Below are positions 9,981-20,420 of a stretch of 64,000 nucleotides of DNA, one piece after another. The notes beneath the pieces are model-generated. The model saw only the letters and a list, made by a program, of their open reading frames with translations. It did no database searches and had not been told where the DNA came from. Made by a program: the position numbers and the translations under genes. Position 1 is the stretch's first letter. Each line of letters opens with the position of its first letter. The stretch is from Acanthamoeba sp. SK_2022b (taxonomy: Eukaryota; Discosea; Longamoebia; Acanthamoebidae): the NCBI GenBank assembly GCA_027943245.1, contig JANDJZ010000161.1, forward strand, positions 1 through 64,000, read 5' to 3'.

Positions 9981-12209
9981 CACGCACGCACGCACGCACA
10001 TGCACACACAGAGAGTGTCAGCGCTTGCCTGATACTGCGCGCGAGTGTGTGGGTGTGGGCATACGTACGGGGTCCTTTTCGACGATGTAGTAGGCTTTGA
10101 TTCGGATTCGTTTGAGCCGCAGGAGCGCGATGAGCGCGCCCGCTATCCCGTCAAACAGAGACACCACCACCAGCGCTTCTGCAGCACGCACACACGCACG
10201 TACACAACACAACACAACACAACACAACACAACACAACACAACACAACACAACACAACACAACACAACACAACACAACACAACGAGACATGTTTGTCCCA
10301 TCAGACGTTTGCTTGCCTATTTTGCACGCGTGGCGTTCAATTGCGACACGTGCTTTCCAAGAAGTGCTTGCACTCGCTGAGCAGCGCCTCGAGGTGGTTG
10401 ATGTGCTGCGTGGGGTCCTCTTCCTCTTCCTCTTCGTCGTCGTCACCGTCATCATCACCACCATCATCACCACGGTTGGCCGCCTCGCCTTGAATGTCGT
10501 TCGCCGGCTGGCTCTTGGGTCTCCCGGAGCTACGACGCTGCGTCAGCCGCTGCGACTGCTGGTCCTCGCATCGGTCGAGCAGCTGGCGCGCCTGTTCGTA
10601 CAGCGGCACCACCGGCGAGACGACCGTCGACCTGGAGGGCTTCCTCTTCGGCCTGGCGACCTTCTCGAGGCGCTCGATGAACTGCTTCTTGTGGGCCTCC
10701 CTCTCCTTGTGTTTGTTGATCCGCTCCTCGTCCGTCTCGGCTGCCACCCCCCTCGGCCGCCCCCGCTTTCTCTTGTCCGGCTCGTCCTCTGCTTCGCTCT
10801 TTGCTTTCGCTTTCGCTTTCGTTTTCGCTTTCTTTGGCGATTTCGTTTTCGCGTTCGTTGTCGCCTCCGCCGTTCGTTCTTCGTTGCCGCCGCCTTCGCC
10901 GTCGTTGCCCTCCCGGTTCGCCGTCTCGCCGCCAGTCGACGGCTGCGAGTCGGGAAGCGTGGGATCGGACTCCACGCGCTTGAGATACTTGCGCTTGGCG
11001 CTCGTACGTCGTCGGCCCGCCTCGGCGTCGCCGTCCGACGACTGTTGGCTGTTCGACAGCTCCGAGGGCTGGCTCAGGTCCGACTCGGCCTGCTCGTCCT
11101 CCTCGGCCTCGACGAGATGATGAAGCGTGTCGACATCGTTTTCGCATATGTCGACGTCGACGTGCTGCGACCTGGCGCCGGCGTCGCCTTCGCTCTTCTC
11201 CTGCGCTTCGGCGAGTGGTTGCTGGTGGTGGCGCGCCACTTGCTTGGGAGGCGAGGAGAAGCTCTCGTCTGCCCATTCACGACAGAGTGCGGTGAGCGCA
11301 ACACTGATCGGTGCCACTGATCTGTGTGAGCATGCAAGCACTGGCGTGGCTGTACCGCCCGGAGAGACGGTCGTCGTCGTCGTGTGGGCGGCAGGGTGAG
11401 CCGAGGGGTGTCGCCGCATCCATTCGGCCCTGAACTGTCTGTAGGTGATGTCGGCCACCTCCTCCCTCCTCACGTCGTCAAGCGACGCGTAGATCGAGTA
11501 CGGCGTGGTCTCCTTGAACGCGGTTATGTTGTTCGCGTGCTGCTTGCCCTGCGCGTGAGTGAGAGCCGTGTAAGAGATTGGGGGTTTGGGGGGGGGGGGG
11601 CAACAGTGAGACCCAGGCGGGCATATACGGTGTTGGACTTGGGCGCCACCACGCGGTCCACGTTCTCGTAGTCGATGACGATGCCCAATCGCCCAAACGA
11701 ACGCACCGGCACAAGCCTCACCTGCGTGTTGCCTTGTGTTGGTGTGTGTTGTGGGTGGAGGAGAGCGGAGGCGGCAGTACGTTGGTAAGCTTGACGGCGG
11801 CGCCGACGGTGAGCTTGGCGGCCACGTCGCTGTCCCTGGTGCCGGCGGGCACCGCGCCGGTCGGGTCGCGCAGCACGAACCGGGTCCAACCACGCTCGGG
11901 CCTGCTGCTCTCCACCACGAAGAGCACGTAAGGGGCAGCCACGAAAGTGTTGGCTCGCATGGATTGCGCGTGGTGATGGACACGATGTGGACCAAACGGC
12001 ACGATGCCCTCCGATTTGAGCAACTGCACCCATGGGTAGAGCATGAATGGTCTGGTGCACGCCAAAATCTCGTCCGAAATGAATTGGAGAGTTGCAGGTT
12101 GTGCCGAAGACTTCGAAGATTTGGAGAGTGTGTTGGGTGGTTTGTGCTGCCCCGTTGTGGGTGGATGCGAAGCCAGCAGCCGCAATTGCGGTGCTGCATT
12201 GAAGTCCAT
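8182..12209 (-). CDS. DNMT3-type cytosine-5 DNA methyltransferase with N-terminal OB fold and AT hook
   Basis: Twelve exons close in phase to about 948 residues: 11781-12209, 11629-11721, 10348-11548, 10069-10175, 9767-9872, 9625-9675, 9471-9543, 9226-9347, 9003-9142, 8809-8921, 8648-8733 and 8182-8507. The C-terminal half is a cytosine methyltransferase. The SAM-binding motif is VVVSLFDGIAGALIAL, the catalytic Pro-Cys motif is LLIGGSPCNDLSVLGHKRG, motif VI is YFLLENVASM, and the target region ends in ATEMERILGFP and NKLLGQSFDTRVIAHLL. The order and spacing match animal DNMT3. The N-terminus resembles an OB fold (FVLRDPTGAVPA, then VGAAVKLTNVRLVPVRS), closest in my reading to HROB-type domains. 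An acidic/basic linker follows, with an AT hook (KRKRGRPRG). No PWWP or ADD domain was seen. The acidic tail is DKDDDDDDDKAGG. The exon 3/4 junction that fuses the halves uses donor GTCGCA and is the least certain. Confidence 0.85.
8551..8633. repeat. (CA)n microsatellite in the last intron of the DNMT3-like gene
   Basis: Interrupted then pure CA repeat, between exons 8182-8507 and 8648-8733. Confidence 0.9.
9898..9975. repeat. (CA)n microsatellite in a DNMT3-like intron
   Basis: About 75 nt of CA followed by GCACGCAC units, between exons 9767-9872 and 10069-10175. Confidence 0.95.
10202..10283. repeat. (AACAC)n pentanucleotide microsatellite in a DNMT3-like intron
   Basis: About 16 copies of AACAC in the intron that links the OB/AT-hook part to the methyltransferase part. 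Confidence 0.95.
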
Positions 12210-13320
12210 GGGCAGTTGGTGCGATTTCGTTCTTTTATTTATTTATTTTTGTATCTGAATTATAATGTGTTTCAAGATTCTTACCCGCACAAAGTGGGAT
12301 CTGTGACCAGAGAACGAGGTTGGTGCTAAGGAATGCGAGAAGCAGATTTATTGATGTTGACAAAGAACCGGGAACGGTAAGCGCTGCTAAGGTCTATGTC
12401 ACTGACCAGCGGCAAGTTCAGGCTGGCGTGGTGAAGAATCTGTGAAGAGACGTGAGAACGCAGGCATTAAGTGCAGAGTAACATTGTGACGACTAAATTT
12501 CAGGTCAAAGTGAAGATTTCTTAGTGTAATCATTATGATTGTCATTGCCCAATGCTAGTCATCATAAAAAGAACTATTGACGTTGAGCGAGAACGGAGAA
12601 ACGCACCACTTGCATGCCTACAGCAGAATGCTGCTCCGGGGGACCGCTGGTTGAAAAGCAATGGACTGGCGCCACTGGAGGCATAGAAAGGTCAGAAATC
12701 AAGAAATCAAACAGAATGAGAGATTATAAAACGGTAGTTCTTGTGTCAGAAGACTGTCGTGAATAAAATGCTCATCACAGTTTTCAGAGTGAGCTGGATT
12801 GAATTGTCATCATAAGAACTAAAGGATGGTTGGCGCAGGAAGCGGTTGGTACCTCGCTCTACTCAACCCAACCGCGGCTTGTAGCTCTCGGAGGCTTGTC
12901 CGGAAGCGCAGTGTAGCGTATCTCGAGGTGGCGCAGCGCGCCCCTTGCGGCGGCTCGTTTCAGACCATGGCGAGTCGAGAGCGAGAGAAGTGTGGTGTGC
13001 TTGTGTAGAAGGATAGACAAGGAAAGGCGATGCCGTCCCTACAAATGGGCAGAACCGGAGGTTGCGCCGCGTTCGGAATTTCACGGTGTACTTCGCCATT
13101 GGCTCGGCCAAGAAAATAGCCATCTTAAATCAATTAAAAATATATTTTGGTACCAAAACAGAGAAAAATGTATTAACAGAGATAAATAATTAAAAAAAAA
13201 AAAAAACGTGAACGTGTTTGGTCTTCACGATGAACGGTCCGTTTTGTGGCGAGTCCCCAGGAAAAGATGAAGCGTACGCGAAAAGAAGCAGCCAAGTGAA
13301 GAGCTCAGAGTGGGTGATGC
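12210..13320. other. Intergenic, no gene recognised
   Basis: About 1.1 kb separates the DNMT3-like start from the selenoprotein 3' UTR. Only short ORFs without codon-level or domain support are visible. Part of it should be the DNMT3-like promoter and part the far 3' UTR of the selenoprotein gene. AT-rich homopolymer runs occur near 13135-13205. I see no tRNA or repeat. Confidence 0.5.
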
Positions 13321-13383
13321 CCTGGTCAGACCGCGCTCCACGCCACAGACGTGGGGTGTTTCGAGACGCCGCCTTCATTCCCG
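13321..13383 (-). promoter_or_regulatory. Candidate SECIS element (type II) in the 3' UTR of the deiodinase-like selenoprotein
   Basis: Read on the minus strand, about 200 nt after the stop codon. AUGA (13378-13375) is followed by 13 nt and then unpaired AAA (13361-13359). A small apical helix CCACG/CGUGG (13354-13350 with 13342-13338) follows, and the 3' partner UGA (13328-13326) faces the AUGA, giving the tandem G-A/A-G quartet expected in eukaryotic SECIS cores. Of twelve positions in the intervening helix, about ten can pair, counting G-U. Position, core and apical geometry agree with the SECIS consensus. The folding was done by hand. Confidence 0.6.
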
Positions 13384-13580
13384 CCCTCTCCGAGCTCTTC
13401 GCTTCAACCTCTTCTTCTCTCCGTTCGCTCTCCACCTCTCCGTCTCGCCGGATGGCTCCACTCCACTGATGCCCCCCCCCCCACCAATCAAGAGCGCGTG
13501 AGTGTCAGCGCCGCCCAAGCATGAACGAGACAGGATGCAGATGGTCGAATTGGGGGGGGGGGGGTGACACCACACCTGTC

Positions 13581-15194
13581 TTAGAGTCTCCGGCCTTTGG
13601 CGCGGGTGAGCTCATCGACTCGGGATCGCAGCCAGCCCTCGAGCTTGTCCCTGTCGTAGCCAAACTCGGTGGTGGGCATGCCCACATGGCTGCACCGGTA
13701 GGTGCCCTCCTCGTCCTGCTCGATGATGAAGTAGCGCTCAGGCCACGCCGCAAACCTGTTACACAACGCACGGCAGAGTCGAGGCACGCGTCAGCGACCG
13801 CCGCGTGCGTGTGCGCTGGCGCATGTGTGAGCCGAGGGCAGGTTACTCATCGTCGAACTGGTTGGTCATGGTGTCCACGAGCGTGGGGATCTTGTACTCG
13901 TGCCTCTCCACAAACTCGTTGGCGATACTGAGCCGCTCCTCCATGGTCTTGTGCTGATTCACGCACACTCGCTGTCCCTGCGTTGATTGTTTCTCAGCAC
14001 ATGGGCTAACGATGCGATCGCCACGAGCCAACAAGTCTCAACTTACCAACGGCCACTCGTCCTGTGCATGCGCCTCCCGAATGTACACCGACAGCAGCTC
14101 CACCTACGCATCACATGTGACGTCAGCCTTGTGCACGCGCTGGATCTCGTTGTGCGACAGTGTGGAGGCGAGGGGGGTGGGTTCGTGCCTTGCCCCTCAG
14201 CTCCCTCTGCAGACGGTGCATGAAGTCGACGTGCACCGTCCTGAACGGGGGTCAGCTGATCGACCCGGCGGTGACCAGGATTGGCCTTCTGGCCGGCACG
14301 AAGTCGTTGGCCCCGTCCGTCGATGCCAAGCCGGCGCTCTGCTTCTCCCTCATCGAGTCGAGGTAATCATAGAGCATGACGTTGGAGCCGTCAAGGCTGG
14401 CCAGCTGACGCACGCAACAGACGACACAGATGACGCTTAGCCAAGCGTGGCAGCTCGCGCTTGCCGCGGCCGGGAGGGGTTGGCTACCTGCACGTTGGGA
14501 AGGACGACGCCGTCGAAGAGCTTGCCCTGCCGCGAGTTGTCGAATCTTTGGTACACGGTCAGCTTGTTCATCTCCTCGTCGTCCTGTTCCCGCGTGGTGG
14601 TACGAGCAAGCAGTCAGTCATTTGGTGATCACACGAGGTAGCCTGAGCGAGAGACTGTCCGTCACGACGTACAATGTATTCGAGTCGAGCGTTGTTGAGG
14701 GCGATGAGTCCCCTGGCATCGGCGAAGCCGTACTCGGCAAGGGCACGGTTCTGCACTTGAAGCGTGACGTCACGGATCCAAGCGAGGTCATCGCTCTGCG
14801 AATACAGTGCTTGCACCTAACACAGACGGCCAGAGAGCGTGTTAGTAGCATGCCTGCGCATTAGATGCCGCACGTAGCGGGGGGGGGGCACCTCAGGGGA
14901 GGCGCGTAGCTTGTCCTCGTGGATGAGAATCTTCTTCATGAGGTAGCGAGGTATGTGAAATCCTGGGTGCGGGTGGTGGTGATACTCGTACCCCACCTTC
15001 CCACTCGTGCTGTGGAACATGCCCATCTTTGAGGGCCGCTCGTCGCGCTCTTGGCCAATGCCGATGAACGATCTACTCGGTCTCGTGTGTGTGGGACTTG
15101 ATTGAACCTGTTTGAACTTTAGTCTGTGTACATCTGCGTTTTTAGATTCGAACTTGCCCCGACAGCGACGTCGGCGCCTACGTTGCCACTTCAC
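13581..15194 (-). CDS. Iodothyronine deiodinase-like selenoprotein (in-frame TGA read as selenocysteine)
   Basis: This is a thioredoxin-fold redox enzyme of the deiodinase family. Seven exons close in phase to 383 residues if TGA at 14254-14252 is read as selenocysteine: 14892-15194, 14673-14816, 14488-14583, 14159-14404, 14047-14103, 13847-13977 and 13581-13755. The active site reads RPILVTAGSIS-Sec-PPFRTV, matching the deiodinase pattern of Gly-Ser-x-x-Sec-Pro-Pro-Phe. Downstream family blocks are present: LLSVYIREAHAQDEWPL, then TMEERLSIANEFV, KIPTLVDTMTNQFDDEF and AAWPERYFIIEQ. Coding resumes in the same frame after the TGA with no splice alternative, which argues against a real stop. Unlike vertebrate deiodinases there is no N-terminal membrane anchor; instead there is a long basic, His-rich extension (VGYEYHHHPHPGFHIPRYL). 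The start ATG 15194 is the farthest in-frame one; a start near MGMFHSTSG is possible. A SECIS candidate lies downstream. Substrate unknown; thyroid hormone is unlikely in an amoeba. Confidence 0.85.
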
Positions 15195-15240
15195 CTTTGC
15201 AGCGAAAAGGTGTTGCGTTGTTGCAATTTAAAACCTGCAA

Positions 15241-16222
15241 TCAGTGCCCCTTGGTGAGCTTGCCCACGGCAGGCGACCAGTTTACACTCTTGGCCTTGGC
15301 CGCGTTGCTCCTGGCGGGCTTGTTGTGCTGCTGCTGCTTCTTCTTTGCCACCACGTGCCTGGTGGAGGCATCGTCGGCCTTGGTGAAGAAGGCGTAGTAG
15401 CCGCCCACCACGAGGACTACGGTCATCCCGAGAATGCCGGTAGCGGTCGTGGTGACGTCGCGCCACTCCTCCCAGGACGTGGCGTGGCCGAATACCTCCG
15501 ACTTGGACAAGAGGACCCACACGACGCGCTGAGCGGGGTTGCTGAGCAAACCAGTGCAGGCCAGAATCATCATGGCTCGGTGCTTGTTGACCTGGCCCGT
15601 CTTGATGTAGAAGTAGCCCATCGGCATGCAGACTGCCATAAGAACGAGCGACACAATGTCAGCCACGTAGAAACCCTGGCCCACGTTTACCTGCAGAGCC
15701 CATCGACGCCGTTAGACTCTGTAATGATGAAGTCGAGGCTCTCGTGAGAGTAGGCGCACCATCCCGAGCACGAACATTATGTAGTAGATGTGCGCGCAGA
15801 AGGCTGCGCCAGCAAGCAAGAACAGCCCCCCTACCACCCTGTGAATGGCAAAGCCAGCGCAGTTGCGCACAAAGGGCAACAGCTGGAGAACGGCCAGCAT
15901 GGCGCACACAGCGCCTAAGCCCACATGGGTTTGGGTGACCTCCAGCCGCTCGTACAAGACCTGCAAGCATGCTGTTTACTCGAGGCACAACGAGAGATGC
16001 GTGTGGTAGCGAGGCTAGAGGGTAGTTGGAGGGTACCTTGATGCCATGGGTCCAGAAGCCCTCGGCCACTGAGGGGTGGTACCCCTCTGGGAGGACGGTG
16101 GCAACGAAGTCTTCCAAATTCTCCTCGGCAGTCCAGAAGAAGTACGCCACCACGCGACCAAACACCCACATCACCAGGAAGGCGAGGGCTGGCGCCCACA
16201 TCACATACGACAACAAACCCAT
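15241..16222 (-). CDS. Polytopic membrane protein, DUF2306-like
   Basis: Three exons (16037-16222, 15760-15960, 15241-15690) close in phase to 278 residues. I count about six or seven membrane spans. One opens the protein (LLSYVMWAPALAFLVMWVFG). Two are in exon 2 (HVGLGAVCAMLAVLQLLPF and VVGGLFLLAGAAFCAHIYYI). Three are in exon 3 (including ADIVSLVLMAVCMPMGYFYI and ILGMTVVLVVGGYYAFF). The segment GYFYIKTGQVNKHRAMMILA, with its His-Arg pair between helices, recalls DUF2306-type membrane proteins, but I am not certain of that family. The tail is Lys/Gln-rich and cytosolic in character (KKKQQQHNKPAR). The 117-bp gap to the next gene upstream, on the same strand, must hold its promoter. Function unknown. 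Confidence 0.72.
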
Positions 16223-16338
16223 GGTGTGGTCTGAACCGTTCCAAGTTGCCGTTTGGGTCGGGTGGCCTTCCTGCGCAGTCTTGAAAAAGGAAATACGAGA
16301 AAGTCCACAAGGAAATCAAACAGGAAATTAATTACGAG

Positions 16339-19233
16339 TCATGTAGCGGACGCAGCTGCGAGTGGCCGTTTGCTCCAAAAGAAGAGAAGTTTGGCAAAAA
16401 CGGAGTCGTCGGCGAGCGCCAGGTATTGCCGAATGGATGAGTATACGTGGAGGCCCTCCTTTCGCATCTTGTCGAAGAATATAGCGCATAAGCCACCATT
16501 TTGGGCCAACCGCGTCGGGGAGAGTGTACCTTGAAGAAGATGAAGTCGTGGCCTGCCCCGCCGTGCTTCTTGGACACGGCCGCGAACGTTCTCTGGTCCG
16601 GCGTACGCAGCAGTTCGTCCCAGGCCTGGTCTCATGTCGCAAAGCGTTAGCGCCCCCCCCCCTTTCCCCCCCCTACGTGTGCGTGCCAGGGGTGCACCTG
16701 TTGCAGCTGGTCGCACAGCTCGTCGTGCTTGAGGGCCAGATCGCGCGCGAACTCGCGCCACTGCGGGAAGTAGGCCACAAACTCGCTCGCCTTGTTGTAT
16801 CGCAGCTGCGTTCGAGCGAGAGCCGGGTCAGCGGCGTCGGTTGTGAATGGAATGCGTGGATTTGGTTGGGGGCCTACCAGCTCCACCATGTGCTGGGCGT
16901 CCATGTCGGCGCGCAGGTTGAGCGGGCCGATGGTCGCGAAGTCCGAGCCGAGGTGGACCGACACGTACTGCGGGCTCTTGACGACCCAACGCCGCCACCT
17001 GCCCCCCCCCCCACCCGATCGATCGGTTAAGCCAGGCCGTGACGTCACCACCACTGGAATGCCAAGAACGCGTTGGCGCGCATACAGCGAGGGATCGGAG
17101 GTATCGACGATGACGTAGCCCTTGCGGACAAAGGGATCGAGCGCCCTGGCCGATGCCATCACCTCGTCCACGCCGTTGAACTCGTCGAAGAAGGGCACGC
17201 ACGCCCATCCGTGCCTCTCCTGCGCCGCCGCCGAGTCGCTGATGATGAGGCATTGCTGCTATTACCTGTGTGTATTGGGGAGAGGGGAGTGCGCGCACCG
17301 CCCAGGCTCGCGGGTCTTCTTCGTGAAGCGTCGAGAGGCGCCTTACGGCGATGAGGGAGAGAGCGCCTCGCTCGTCGTGAGGCGGGCGAACGAGGTGTCG
17401 GTGCTCGCACGACAGCAACTGGAACGTGTAGCAGCGCCCCTCGTCTGGCACAGCGCGAATGACAATTGGCCGTGATCAACCACCCAACCCAAAACGCGCG
17501 TGTCGCCGCTGTGTCGTGCGCAGTTACCTTGGTGCGGCATCTGGTAGTTGCATTCCCGCCAGGCATTCCAAAATAGTTGGTGGAACGGCCTGTTGAGATC
17601 TTCCTCTTTCCACGTCACGTTGGTCGACGGCATGTCCGGCTCGTCTGCACGTCATCACACACACACACAAGAACGAAAAGATCACCCTTCGTTCGGCACG
17701 AAATACGATCAGGCGGCCGATCGTACAGTTGGAGCTAAGATGCCACTCGCCAGCGTAGAAGTACAGCACTACGCATTGTTGGAAAGGCGTGGTGAGTGAA
17801 GAGTCTATGTTGACCAATTCGCAATCAATTTTAAAAATAAATGAAAAGCAAATAAATAATAATTTTTGCCTTTCCCTCTCCCTCCTCAGCGCACAGCCAG
17901 GGAGAAAATCATAAACATCTTAATGGCAGCACAAAAAGAAAAGAAAAGAAAAGAAAAGAAAAGAAAAGAAAAGAAAGAGAAACGAAAGAGAACGTGCCAG
18001 CCGTGAGGCCGTCTAGACACTCGGTCACGTGGAAGGAAGCCGGACTCGCTCGCCAGCGCGCCGTGACCTCATCGATCTCCTCGCGCGCCGATGGGAGTGT
18101 GTCCTCACGGATCGGAGGGAGGTCCACCACCCGACCAAACGGATAGGCCACGACCTGGCGCGGGAGGGCTGTCTCATGAGGCTTCCAACGAGCGCTCGCC
18201 GTGGTTCGTCGCGGTCGCGCGCTATCGCAGCCCGTGGCGTGAGGGGATTGGGGGGGGGGAAGCGCACCGCATAGTCGCGCTCCGTGTCGACGATAAGACC
18301 CTTGCACTCCAGGCTGATGACCGAAGCAGCGTTCCACGAGGCAATGGAATAGGTCTGACACGGGCCCACAATCAACTACGGCCACACGGTGCAGGGAGGG
18401 GGAGGGAGGGGGGCTACGTCTGTGGTGAGCAGCAAGAGATTGGGGCGCGCCGAGTGTCGACACGATACCACGCGGTGGTCGACCTCGAGCGCTTTCACGG
18501 CTTCCTCCGGCGAGCCTGGATGCGATCGGCGCGCGGCGTCATCCGTTAGCGCCACACGCACGGCTCAGCACGTAGCTCGAGCGATGGCGAGGAGGAGGAA
18601 GAGGAGCAACCTTGGAACTGACGCAGGAATCGAATGGTGGCGAGGGAGCCCTCCTCGCCTCCGTGTCGGCCAGCCAGTTCACCGCCGCTGCTGTGGCCGT
18701 TGCGGGTTTTGTTGTCGACAACGACGTTGGCCGCGTCGCTTTCCCTGCGTCGGTCCTTGAGGGACGTGTAGAACATCTTCTCGGTCTCGCGCCTGCTGTA
18801 GAGTCGCGCGTAGTCGCGCAGGTCCTTGAGCTCCTGTCGCAGCTGCTCGAACGTGGGCTTGACTCGCGCCACGACCGCCGCCCACCGCTTGGCCTCCTCG
18901 CTGTTCTCCTCGTTTCGCCGGGCACCGCGCCACCTCTTCCCCGGCGCAGCCGTAGCGACAGCGGCAGCGCCGCTCGACGCCGCCCCACCCACGCTGGCCT
19001 CGGGCTCGGCAGCCGTCGTCGACTCGCCCGTCTTTCGCTGATGGTCCTCGTTCTCCTGCTTCTCCCTGAGGAGGTCGGCGAGGTGGTGATTGGCCGCGCC
19101 GTAGTCGCAGATCGTGCCCGTCTTCACCAGCTGGATGGCGAAGAGCAGGTAGCGGAAGGAGTGCACGATCTCCTTTCGCGCCCGGTAGTAGTTGTACTCG
19201 GTGAACCCGCCCGGCACCAGCAGCTTATTTCCT

Positions 19234-19297
<64 letters not shown>

Positions 19298-20418
19298 GAG
19301 ACTTGAGACGATTCGACCAAAGCGCGGGCCAATGGCGGTGGCCTAACCCGAGGCAACGAAAGTGCGGGTGGACTCCCACAACACGGTCCTGCGAGCAGCA
19401 TCAGGAGGAAATGACCGCAGTGAGCGACGAATAGGCGAAGACGTGCATGGAGATGGGGCACCACCTTCGGAGTATGTCGGGATCGAGTGTGATGTGGACG
19501 GGCTGCTTCTCCAGCAGCTTGAACCTGGCGGGCGCGTACACGGCCTCGAGCGCCATGTGTCGATGTTCCCTGATCTATCCAGCGGTAATGACGAGCGAGC
19601 CGAGATGAGCATTGTGCGAGGAGGGATGACATGAGAAAGGCTAACCAGGAAGGTCCACTCCTCGATGGGGATGAAGGTGGCGTTGATGTAGTCGTCCTGA
19701 TAGATCGGGAAGAGAGACGCCTCGATCTCCCTATCAGGCACACGCAACACATACGAGGCAGGCACGTGCTCGGTGAGAAACCAAGAGTGTGCTTGAGAGA
19801 GGGAGAGAGAGAGAGAGAGAGTGGGGAGGTGAAACGCACGAGATGCTCTTCTTGCCTGATCGCGTAGCGTCTGCCTGCATGAACCAGAGATACAGCCACC
19901 AAAGGTCAGCGAGAGGCAACGCAGACCACCAGCAAGGACAAGAGTACATAACCTCTGATGGCGCTTCCTGCGGGATCGGCTTGCCGCGTAGCAGCTTGTT
20001 CTTGTCGTTTGCGATGAGCGTCATGTCGTGCGGCGTGTTGTAGCGAGTGATCTGCCGCAATCACGCATTCGTTTACACAGAGAACGAGGGAACACGCTAG
20101 GTTGCCAATGTACCACCAGACAGTCCCAGTCGGACGTGGGCGTCGCACATCCGTACACTCTTCAGGGGGCGCGTGCAAGGTTAATTCTTACGAACGAAAA
20201 AATGAAACAAGTTTTAAAAAAATGATATTTAATTACCTGCTGCCCCACACATAAATGTTGAGCACGCGCTCCCCGATTGTAGGGTCATGCTGCTGCTGCA
20301 GTCGGCGCACAAGCCAGTCGCTCTTGTGAATTTTTATGTGGAAGAGAAAAAGTGCAAAATAAAAAAATAATACGGTAGCCTCCAAGCCTCGCAAGTGGCC
20401 TCGGAAGAGGAGGAGCAT
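16339..20418 (-). CDS. RNA-repair fusion: RlaP-like nucleotidyltransferase plus Rnl1-like RNA ligase domain
   Basis: About 830 residues in about 20 exons. Exons 1-9 (20374-20418, 20237-20322, 20114-20159, 19953-20051, 19840-19874, 19646-19730, 19465-19574, 19348-19388, 18611-19231) encode a DNA polymerase beta-fold nucleotidyltransferase with intact GSRVYGCATPTSDWDCLV (Gly-Ser plus Asp-x-Asp). The family feature EHRHMALEAVYAP follows, as in RlaP proteins. An intron at 18516-18610, with a CTAAC branch motif, joins it in phase to an RNA ligase domain (exons 18418-18515, 18268-18354, about 17985-18154, about 17727-17768, 17528-17644, 17299-17444, 17044-17258, 16878-16998, 16698-16805, 16530-16625 and 16339-16467). 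Ligase landmarks are LECKGLIVD, FYAGEWHLSS, CYTFQLLSCEHRHLV and KSPQYVSVH. Motif I reads TECLDG, with Cys where the nucleophilic Lys should be. Motif IV reads RKGYVIV, with Lys for Glu. The junction near 17770-17985 does not close in phase. Start ATG 20418; 20436 is also in frame. Confidence 0.78.
17937..17977. repeat. (AAAAG)n microsatellite in an intron of the RNA-repair fusion gene
   Basis: About seven copies of AAAAG, directly 3' (in gene sense) of the exon carrying ligase motif I. Confidence 0.9.
19236..19297. repeat. (GT)n microsatellite in an intron of the RNA-repair fusion gene
   Basis: About 60 nt of GT between exons 18611-19231 and 19348-19388. Confidence 0.95.
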
Positions 20419-20420
20419 AA

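Noticed and set aside
10097..11320. Long + strand ORF opposite the DNMT3-like exon 3
   Set aside because: It is the shadow of a low-complexity acidic/basic exon. The minus strand carries the phase-consistent gene; the + protein is Leu/Arg-rich without domains.
12826..13123. Short ORFs on both strands between the DNMT3-like and selenoprotein genes
   Set aside because: No domain, no splice-consistent extension, and composition like the surrounding non-coding DNA.
14252..14254. TGA as a true stop making the deiodinase-like gene a pseudogene
   Set aside because: Homology continues immediately in the same frame, all later introns keep phase, and a SECIS candidate follows the real stop.
18546..18548. 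TAA as the end of the nucleotidyltransferase gene
   Set aside because: It falls inside a phase-consistent intron with a CTAAC branch motif, and the ligase half has no in-frame ATG of its own nearby. A separate-gene model remains possible, so this is listed as a test in the findings.
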